Assembly: GCF_030268685.1 (NCBI RefSeq)
Contig: NZ_BSRQ01000032.1
Coordinates: 1-64,000 of the forward strand
Source of the DNA: Microtetraspora sp. NBRC 13810
GTDB lineage: Bacteria > Actinomycetota > Actinomycetes > Streptosporangiales > Streptosporangiaceae
Direction: 5' to 3'
Length of the DNA: 64,000 nt
Part shown: positions 58,896 to 64,000 of the stretch, piece by piece
How positions within the stretch are numbered: position 1 is the first letter of the stretch
Layout: each line of letters begins with the position of its first letter
Notes under the pieces: generated by a model
Database searches by the model: none
Told to the model about the DNA's origin: nothing
Seen by the model: only the letters and a program-made list of their open reading frames with translations
Position numbers and translations under genes: made by a program

Positions 58896-59103
58896 GCCTG
58901 CCCCGTTCCTCGACTCACCTCCAACCTAGCTATCCGGTAGGGAGAAGGGGATAACGGCCGGATTGCGCCACCTCACCCCTCGGACACACCCCGCCGACCT
59001 GCGCCTGCGCCACGAACGCCGGACGATCCGCCACCTCCCGCGGGCATTTGATTGAGAGTTAAACTTTGTTGTGGGCGGCCCCGCCCGGATCGGAGACGGC
59101 GTC

Positions 59104-59967
59104 ATGACCCCCACCTCGCCCGAGCACCCCTTCACGCGGCACCTGGCCAGGACCGCACAGGCGGGCGCGCACGCGTCCTGGACGCCGGAGCACGGCCCGC
59201 TGCCCGCCCTCTACCTCAGCCACGGCGCCCCGCCGCTGTTCGAGGAAGCCGCCTGGATGGACCGCCTCTTCGCCTGGGCCCGCGCGCTGCCCAGACCCCG
59301 CGCCATCCTCATCGTCAGCGCCCACTGGGAACAGGCCCCGCTCGCCATCTCCAGCACGGCCGCGCACACCACCCCCGTGTACGACTTCGGCGGCTTCGAC
59401 CCCATGTACTACCGGATGCGCTACGACACCCCCGACGCCACGGAGCTGGCCCGCCAGGTGCTGGCCGTGCTGCCCGACGGCGAGACCGTGCACGAGCACC
59501 GCTCCCGCGGCCTCGACCACGGCGCCTGGGTGCCGCTCAAGGTGATGTATCCCGGCGCCGACCTCCCCGTCCTGCAGCTCAGCCTGCCCACCCAGGACCC
59601 GGCCCGGCTGCTCGCCCTCGGCGCCCGGCTGCGTGAGCTGCGCGAGCACGGCGTGCTCGTCATCGGCTCCGGATTCATGACCCACGGCCTGCCCTTCCTG
59701 CGCGACATGCGGGTGGACGCCCCCGCCCCCGGCTGGTCGGCCGACTTCGACGCGTGGGCCGCCGAGGCGCTGGCCAGGGGCGACGTGGACGAGCTGGCCG
59801 GGTTCCGGCACCGGGCGCCCGGCATGCCGTACGCGCACCCGACCGTGGAGCACTTCACCCCGCTCTTCGTCACCCTCGGCGCCGCCACCGACCCGGGCGC
59901 CCCCGTCACCACCACCGTCGACGGCTACTTCATGGGCCTCGCCAAGCGCTCCTTCGAGGCCGCCTGA
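59104..59967 (+). CDS. Class III extradiol dioxygenase, DODA/YgiD type
   Basis: A 287-residue LigB-like protein. Metal-ligand histidines occur in 'YLSHGAPP', 'SAHWEQAP' and 'HGAWVPLKVMYP'; the 'GSGFMTHGL' segment is typical of 4,5-DOPA extradiol dioxygenase-like proteins. They cleave or isomerise catechols, including DOPA, in a zinc- or iron-dependent manner. ATG 59104 has GGAGACGG upstream. An AT-rich promoter-like region lies at 59046-59075, followed by GGGCGG-cc-CCGCCC. A hairpin follows the gene at 59990-60010. Confidence 0.9.
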   Translation: MTPTSPEHPFTRHLARTAQAGAHASWTPEHGPLPALYLSHGAPPLFEEAAWMDRLFAWARALPRPRAILIVSAHWEQAPLAISSTAAHTTPVYDFGGFDPMYYRMRYDTPDATELARQVLAVLPDGETVHEHRSRGLDHGAWVPLKVMYPGADLPVLQLSLPTQDPARLLALGARLRELREHGVLVIGSGFMTHGLPFLRDMRVDAPAPGWSADFDAWAAEALARGDVDELAGFRHRAPGMPYAHPTVEHFTPLFVTLGAATDPGAPVTTTVDGYFMGLAKRSFEAA

Positions 59968-59989
59968 CCCCGCCTTGACAGGACCTGAC

Positions 59990-60010
59990 GCGGCCTGACA
60001 CGGAGGCCGC
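59990..60010 (+). terminator. Hairpin after the DODA-type gene
   Basis: GCGGCC (59990-59995) pairs with GGCCGC (60005-60010) around a 9-base loop, 22 bp after the stop codon. Short but well placed. Confidence 0.4.
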
Positions 60011-60059
60011 GGGCGGGCGTGAGAGAATGTGGGCTCCGTCCACGAGCAGGGAGGTCGTC

Positions 60060-60281
60060 ATGGCTGCCACCGATTCGGAACCTGAGAACCTTGCGGACGT
60101 CGCGGACGAGGTCGATCCGGAAGATGAGATGAAGCGCAAGTTCCGGGAGGCCCTGGAGCGCAAGCGTCAGTCCCAGGCGGACGCCAACGCGAGCGGCTCC
60201 GGCAACAACCGTTCGAAGATCCACGGCGCGCACGGCCCCGCGGCCGCCCGCCGTTCCTTCCGCCGCAAGAGCGGCGGCTGA
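60060..60281 (+). CDS. DUF5302 family small protein
   Basis: A 73-residue, highly charged actinobacterial protein: an acidic N-terminal half, a basic helix 'MKRKFREALERKR' and the conserved tail 'SKIHGAHGPAAARRSFRRKSGG' typical of DUF5302. It has no membrane segment or catalytic motif; the function is unknown. ATG 60060 is preceded by GGGAGG; the in-frame GTG at 60027 is not needed. Confidence 0.9.
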   Translation: MAATDSEPENLADVADEVDPEDEMKRKFREALERKRQSQADANASGSGNNRSKIHGAHGPAAARRSFRRKSGG

Positions 60282-60328
60282 CCCGGCCAGCCCGTCACCC
60301 CCTGCACGCCGGGGGCCCGCGCGGTGCG

Positions 60329-60344
60329 CACCGGACACCCGGTG
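60329..60344. terminator. Short hairpin between DUF5302 and PASTA genes
   Basis: CACCGG-acac-CCGGTG is a perfect 6-bp stem with a four-base loop between two convergent stops (60281 and 60384). It could terminate either or both. Confidence 0.4.
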
Positions 60345-60383
60345 ACCACTCGCGGCCCGCGGACCCGCGGACCTACGGACCCG

Positions 60384-61562
60384 TCAGGGGCCTCCCGGGG
60401 CAGGGGTGGTGGGCTGGCCCGTGGTGGGCTGGCCCGTGGTGGACTGACCTGTGGTGGGCTGACCCTGGGCGGGCTGACCCTGGGCGGGCTGGCCTGTGGT
60501 GGGCTGGCCGGCCGGTGGCGACGTCGTCGGGCTGACGGTCAGCACGATCGGATCCGCCTGGTTCACCGTCGTACCGGCCTGCGGCGACTGGGCGACGACG
60601 GTCCAGGCGTTCTCCAGGGTCACCGGTTGCCCGTCGCTCGACTGCAGGGTGACGGACGTGTACCCGGCCGTGCCCAGGAGCAGGCGGGCGGCCACCCCGT
60701 CCAGGCCGACCACGTTGGGCAGGCCGCCCACGGCGGGCCCCTGCGCGGGCGGCTGTGCGGGGTTGCTCCCCTGCGGCGGCGTCGGCGCGGGAGCGGAGGG
60801 CGCGCCCTCGCCGGTCCCGTCCTCCGGCAGCGGCACGAGCGACCGGTCCGGCGGCGAGTCAGAGACCGCCGGCGCCACCGGCTCGGCGAACCGGATGCCG
60901 CCGGTGAAGACGATGCCGAGCGCGCTGGCCACCGAGCAGCCGCCCACCAGAACGTAGATGATGATCAACGAGATGCCGAGCGTCGACAGCCCGCCCCGCG
61001 CCGGCGGCTCCTCAGGCGGGACCGGCGGAGGCGGCGGCAGATAGGCGACCGGCGGCCACCCCCACACCGGCGGCGCAGGCACCCCCCACTGAGGCCCCCA
61101 AACCCCCTGCCCAGGCCCACCCCAAGGCCCCCCAGGCACATCCCCCCACCCCCCTTGAGGCTGCCCACTCCACGCCACCGGCCCACCCGCCGACCCATGA
61201 GACTGACCGCTCCACGCCCCTTGCCCCCCAACCGGCCTCTGAGGCTGCCCACTCCACGCCGCCGCCCCGTGAGACTGCTCGCCCCACGCCGCCGGGCCAC
61301 TCGTCGTCTCGTGAAGCTGATCGCTCCACGGCTCCTGAGACAGCCCACCGGTCGGTCCCTGAGGGGGATCGCTCTGCGGCGGTGGTGTGGCGGGCGGTGG
61401 GCCGGCGGGTGGAGGGGGTGCCGACTGCGGGGATGGCTCACTCTGCGTGGTCGGCTCCGGGTGGGGGGAGGGGGCGCTCACGGGCTGCGGATGCTCGACC
61501 GGGGGCGGGGCGGCCGGGGGGTGCGGGGGTGGCTGGGCGGGGGCGGGAGAGGGGTGGTCCAT
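60384..61562 (-). CDS. PASTA-domain membrane protein
   Basis: A 392-residue protein. A Pro/Gln/Gly-rich cytoplasmic N-terminal region (~1-190) carries repeated W-S-G-Q-P/S units. It is followed by one transmembrane helix ('LGISLIIIYVLVGGCSVASALGIVF', ~193-217), an extracellular Pro-rich linker, one PASTA domain (~278-345, 'PNVVGLDGVAARLLLGTAGYTSVTLQ') and a tail of G-Q-P-T-T / G-Q-P-A-Q repeats. PASTA domains bind peptidoglycan fragments or beta-lactams, but no kinase domain is present. ATG 61562 has AGGAGG upstream. It may be a cell-wall sensor or scaffold (inference). Confidence 0.85.
   Translation of the reverse strand: MDHPSPAPAQPPPHPPAAPPPVEHPQPVSAPSPHPEPTTQSEPSPQSAPPPPAGPPPATPPPQSDPPQGPTGGLSQEPWSDQLHETTSGPAAWGEQSHGAAAWSGQPQRPVGGQGAWSGQSHGSAGGPVAWSGQPQGGWGDVPGGPWGGPGQGVWGPQWGVPAPPVWGWPPVAYLPPPPPVPPEEPPARGGLSTLGISLIIIYVLVGGCSVASALGIVFTGGIRFAEPVAPAVSDSPPDRSLVPLPEDGTGEGAPSAPAPTPPQGSNPAQPPAQGPAVGGLPNVVGLDGVAARLLLGTAGYTSVTLQSSDGQPVTLENAWTVVAQSPQAGTTVNQADPIVLTVSPTTSPPAGQPTTGQPAQGQPAQGQPTTGQSTTGQPTTGQPTTPAPGGP
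60406..60510. repeat. Seven tandem 15-bp repeats in the PASTA gene
   Basis: Seven 15-bp copies of GTGGTGGGCTGGCCC-type units run without gaps from 60406 to 60510, encoding the Gly-Gln-Pro-Thr-Thr/Gly-Gln-Pro-Ala-Gln tail on the minus strand. The unit is in frame, so copy-number changes would only lengthen or shorten the tail. Confidence 0.9.
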
Positions 61563-61796
61563 CAGAGCCTCCTCGCCCCGGTGACGTGCTGACGCTTGAT
61601 CGCGATACGCCTCCAGATTCCCATATATCCGAGGCTTTCCGAATAAAGACGCCCTTGCGGATCTTTCCATTCGCACCCGCGCCACGCCACCTCGGCCACC
61701 CCGACACCGCCGAGCACGAGCGCCTCCCTCCCGCGGGCACCAAGACCGGAGATCACCGACGACGTTTCCCTGTTCACTCGACCACAGGCAAGCTAT

Positions 61797-61830
61797 ATTA
61801 CTCTATGTAATGGGTAAGGCACACTGTGCC
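61797..61830. promoter_or_regulatory. Two adjacent palindromes upstream of a small secreted protein
   Basis: ATTAC-tctat-GTAAT (61797-61811) and GGCACA-c-TGTGCC (61818-61830) are both perfect dyads, only six bases apart. They lie 53 bp upstream of the ATG at 61883, in an AT-rich spot with a TATATT -10-like element. They look like operator sites. The rest of the 320-bp intergenic region (61563-61882) shows no gene. Confidence 0.5.
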
Positions 61831-61882
61831 ACCATTCCCCGGCTGCTCCGCAGGGGAGCCGCCCTCTCGAAAGGACCCCCCA

Positions 61883-62098
61883 ATGCGTGTTTCCACGCGC
61901 CTGGCCGCCCTGGCCCTGGTCGCCGGCGCCGTCGCGACCGCACCGGCGTCTCCCGCCGCCGCACACACCGCGATCCCCGACCCGGCCGCGCTGGTCGAGT
62001 GCGTGTCCACCACCGCCACCGACCTGACCGGCCTGGTCGACCCGGCCAGCCTCGCGCTGCCGGGCGAGATCCCCGGCACGGCCTGCCTCGCCCCGTAG
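61883..62098 (+). CDS. Small secreted protein with two cysteines
   Basis: A 71-residue exported peptide. An N-terminal signal ('RVSTRLAALALVAGAVATAPASPAAA') has a cleavage site near A-A-A-H. The mature ~43 residues hold two cysteines ('ECVSTT' and 'TACLAP') 32 residues apart, which could form one disulfide. ATG 61883 is preceded by AAAGGA. It resembles, in size and layout, the secreted peptide on the other side of trkA (63384-63584). Function unknown; two palindromes upstream suggest regulated expression. Confidence 0.78.
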   Translation: MRVSTRLAALALVAGAVATAPASPAAAHTAIPDPAALVECVSTTATDLTGLVDPASLALPGEIPGTACLAP

Positions 62099-62627
62099 GA
62101 CCCGCGCCGCGCCCGCACGGCCAGGTCCCCAGCCTGGCCGTCCCCCGGCCCGGGCGACGTGGCGGACCACCCGGGCGGCGCCCCCTCACATGGTGAGCGG
62201 CGACCGACGGGCAGCCGCGGACAGCACTCCGCGAGCGGCACACGCCGGATGATGGACGGCGGCGCGGGGATCATCTTCGTTGCCCCCCGCCACGGACGCG
62301 GGGGCGGCATCCTTCCGCCGAGCGCTCCGGCATCGACCGGGACGCCATCCGGCATGACAGCCACCGCGCCACCGCCGTCGACGCAACGGCGAACGTCCCA
62401 ACCCCCGGCGCAGCGGCGAACGTCACTACCCTCGGCACGGCGACGAACTCCCATCCCCCACACGGCCGCGCGCCCCGATCGGCTTGCGGGCGTTCAGCGG
62501 GCACGGGCTCGCCGGCACCTTCGCGGTCGCCCCCGTACCGCCGACGCCACCTTCCGGGAAGGAACCCGGCGACCGTCTCCCGCCGTTGGTAAGTTGTGCC
62601 GTGTCATGACGATTCCTGGAGCGTTCC
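62099..62627. other. 529-bp intergenic region with three 27-bp tandem repeats
   Basis: Between the secreted peptide and trkA I see no supported gene. Open frames on both strands lack protein character. Three imperfect 27-bp copies (62379-62405, 62406-62432, 62433-62459) share GGCGAACGTC-like cores. The last ~60 bp (62570-62627) probably hold the trkA promoter and leader. Confidence 0.5.
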
Positions 62628-63290
62628 TTGCCTGAGAGGTCGAGCGACCCTGTCGTGGTGATCGGGCTCGGCCGCTTCGGCAGCTCCATCGCCCTTGAGC
62701 TGGTACGGCGCGGCACCGAGGTGCTCGCCATCGACCACAAGCCGAAGATCGTGCAGGCCCTGTCCGGCCAGATCACCCAGATCGCCGCCGCCGACTCCAC
62801 CGACATCGAAGCGCTGCGCCAGCTCGGCGTGGGCGACTTCTACCGTGCCGTGGTCGCCATCGGCAGCGACATCGAGGCCAGCATCCTGACCACCTCCCTC
62901 CTGGTCGAGCTGGAGGTGGACGACATCTGGGCCAAGGCGATCAGCCGCCAGCACGGCCAGATCCTGAACCGGATCGGCGCCCACCATGTGGTGCTGCCCG
63001 AGCACGACATGGGCGAGCGGGTGGCCCACCTCGTCAGCGGCCGGATGCTCGACTACCTGGAGGTGGACCGGAACTTCGCGTTGATCAAGACCCGGCCGCC
63101 GAAGGACTTCATCGGCGTGCCGCTGGGCGAGTCGGGGCTGCGCCGCAAGCACGGCGTCACCATCGTGGCGGTGAAGACGGCCGGCGAGGAGTTCACCTAC
63201 GCCACCGCCGACACGGTGCTGACCTACGGCGACATCATCGTGGTCTCCGGGCGCACCGACCAGGTCGAGCGCTTCGCCGAGCTGCCCTAG
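62628..63290 (+). CDS. trkA: TrkA/KtrA-family potassium channel regulatory protein
   Basis: A 220-residue RCK protein. The RCK_N Rossmann domain (~8-140) has 'VVIGLGRFGSSIALELVRRGTEVLAID' (G-x-G-x-x-G) and 'ADSTDIEALRQLGVGDFYRAVVAIGSDIEASI'; RCK_C (~145-215) includes 'FIGVPLGESGLRRKHGVTIVAVK'. It binds ATP/ADP or NAD(H) and gates a TrkH/KtrB pore, most likely the trkH product at 28638-30011, although the genes are 34 kb apart. The start is TTG 62628 with TGGAG seven bases upstream. Confidence 0.93.
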   Translation: MPERSSDPVVVIGLGRFGSSIALELVRRGTEVLAIDHKPKIVQALSGQITQIAAADSTDIEALRQLGVGDFYRAVVAIGSDIEASILTTSLLVELEVDDIWAKAISRQHGQILNRIGAHHVVLPEHDMGERVAHLVSGRMLDYLEVDRNFALIKTRPPKDFIGVPLGESGLRRKHGVTIVAVKTAGEEFTYATADTVLTYGDIIVVSGRTDQVERFAELP

Positions 63291-63317
63291 GCGGGCGGGC
63301 ACGCACGGGGCCCCGCC

Positions 63318-63353
63318 GGGCCCGTCCCTCGCGGGAGCCGGGCCGACGGGGCC
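63318..63353 (+). terminator. Imperfect hairpin after trkA
   Basis: GGGCCCGTC (63318-63326) and GACGGGGCC (63345-63353) pair with one mismatch and are followed by TCTTC. Plausible terminator, 28 bp after the stop. Confidence 0.35.
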
Positions 63354-63383
63354 TCTTCAGGCATGGCGCGCCTGACGCGCGTA

Positions 63384-63584
63384 CTACGGCGTCGCGGTGC
63401 CGTCGCAGGTCTCCTGGGCACTGCCCGGCGAGGCCACCGGCAGGTTGACGGACAGAACGTCGTCGAGAAGGTTGCCGGAGCAGATGATTTCCTGGGCGGA
63501 CGCGCTGCCGGCGCCGCCGACCATGCCGAAGCCCGCGAGCGAGGCCACGAAGGCGAGGGCGATGACTCTGGATGTGGTGCGCAT
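63384..63584 (-). CDS. Small secreted protein with two cysteines (second copy type)
   Basis: A 66-residue exported peptide on the minus strand. The signal ('RTTSRVIALAFVASLAGFGMVGG') has an A-S-A cleavage site before Gln. The mature ~36 residues contain two cysteines ('EIICSGN' and 'QETCDGT') and a Val/Leu-rich middle. ATG 63584 is preceded by AAGGGA. It resembles the peptide at 61883-62098 in size and two-Cys layout, and resembles short chaplin-like secreted peptides only loosely. The function is unknown. Confidence 0.72.
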   Translation of the reverse strand: MRTTSRVIALAFVASLAGFGMVGGAGSASAQEIICSGNLLDDVLSVNLPVASPGSAQETCDGTATP

Positions 63585-63707
63585 GGGGAGTCCCTTCACT
63601 AGGTTGCGCTGCATCCATCATCACTCTCCGTCATCGTTCGATCACAGTTAGTGTCAGACTCCCCCGCCGCCAGCCTTTCCGCACCACGCGACGGCTTGCC
63701 CCCGGCC

Positions 63708-64000
63708 TCAGGAGCCGTCATGATGTTCACTCTTCGCGTTCGCAACACTCCATTGGGTGACAATCGTCGCCGGTGACTGCTGCACGCCCGCCGCGAAGTA
63801 GCGATGGAGCACCTGGTGCCAGGGGTTGGCCCCGGCACGCCTGAGCATCGCCACGCCGAGGCAGTACTTGCTGACGCTGATCGGGCGCACGCCGAGGTCG
63901 CGCAGGATCGTGTCGGCCAGCGCCGCGCCGTTCCGCGACTTCGACTCCACCAGCACGTGGTCGGGGCGCGCGGCGGCGATCCGCCTGCCGTCCCGGCAGA
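63708..64000 (-). CDS. VTC-domain protein (polyphosphate polymerase family), C-terminal part only
   Basis: The frame runs off the window edge; 97 residues before the stop are visible. The VTC-domain end pattern is seen as 'PDHVLVESKSRNGAALADTILRDLG' followed by 'RPISVSKYCLGVAML'; in VTC proteins the V-E-x-K and S-K-Y positions bind substrate. Family members make or bind polyphosphate, and bacterial ones are often co-encoded with a transmembrane partner. Only the 3' part can be judged, so activity is not inferred. Confidence 0.6.
   Translation of the reverse strand, partial: CRDGRRIAAARPDHVLVESKSRNGAALADTILRDLGVRPISVSKYCLGVAMLRRAGANPWHQVLHRYFAAGVQQSPATIVTQWSVANAKSEHHDGS

Noticed and set aside
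62159-62635. 158-codon plus-strand frame before trkA
   Set aside because: Its composition is noncoding-like (Pro/Arg/Thr-rich, no domain), and it overlaps the 27-bp repeats and the trkA start.

Overview
This is chromosomal DNA from a high-G+C actinomycete. Coding regions are about 70-80% G+C, GTG and TTG starts are common, stop and start codons often overlap as GTGA or ATGA, and several families are typical of Actinobacteria (ECF41 sigma factor, DUF5302, FxsB radical SAM, PPOX-class flavoprotein, F420/FMN luciferase-like enzymes). A Streptosporangiales-like organism (Nonomuraea, Microbispora, Streptosporangium type) is my inference. I see no rRNA, tRNA, CRISPR array or insertion sequence.

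Layout. 0-9.5 kb: the end of a serine hydrolase, two convergent AraC paralogues, an ECF41/SigJ sigma factor, a DUF5946 protein, a small secreted protein, an alpha/beta hydrolase, and an SDR plus acyl-CoA dehydrogenase pair divergent from a TetR regulator. 9.5-28.6 kb: a large cobalamin (B12) locus: a PPOX protein, cobL, cobM, cbiD, cobK, cobIJ, cobH, cobG, cobN, an unrelated hypothetical gene, then an operon cbtB-cbtA-cobC-like-chlID-cobO-cobB. Two cobalamin riboswitches control cobN (+ strand) and the cbtBA operon (- strand), so cobalt import, chelation and adenosylation should all respond to B12. 28.6-30 kb: a TrkH potassium channel; its likely TrkA partner lies 34 kb away at 62.6 kb.

30.2-42.4 kb is the most unusual part. 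An AT-richer intergenic region precedes a tightly coupled three-gene operon: a signal-peptide/Pro-Thr-linker/transmembrane protein, a P-loop NTPase and a AAA-type ATPase. This converges, with a 3-bp gap, on an opposite-strand operon that encodes an FxsA-like RiPP precursor, a 1247-residue ParA/TIR-like/NB-ARC/TPR protein (FxsT) and an unknown 342-residue protein. Divergent from the precursor are an FxsB cyclophane-forming radical SAM enzyme and an HExxH-type peptide-modification protein. I read this as a candidate RiPP-plus-STAND-ATPase system, and its precursor departs from the usual FxSxx C-terminus.

42.5-59 kb looks like an organosulfur-acquisition region: an aldo/keto reductase; a complete peptide-type ABC importer; an Rrf2 regulator; a TauD-like dioxygenase preceded by a cysteine-containing leader peptide; four overlapping luciferase-like monooxygenases; and a GntR regulator, a two-cluster ferredoxin and an AprA/FrdA-like flavoprotein fused to HEAT repeats. 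59-64 kb: a DODA-type dioxygenase, DUF5302, a PASTA membrane protein, two small secreted proteins that flank trkA, and the end of a VTC-domain protein that leaves the window.
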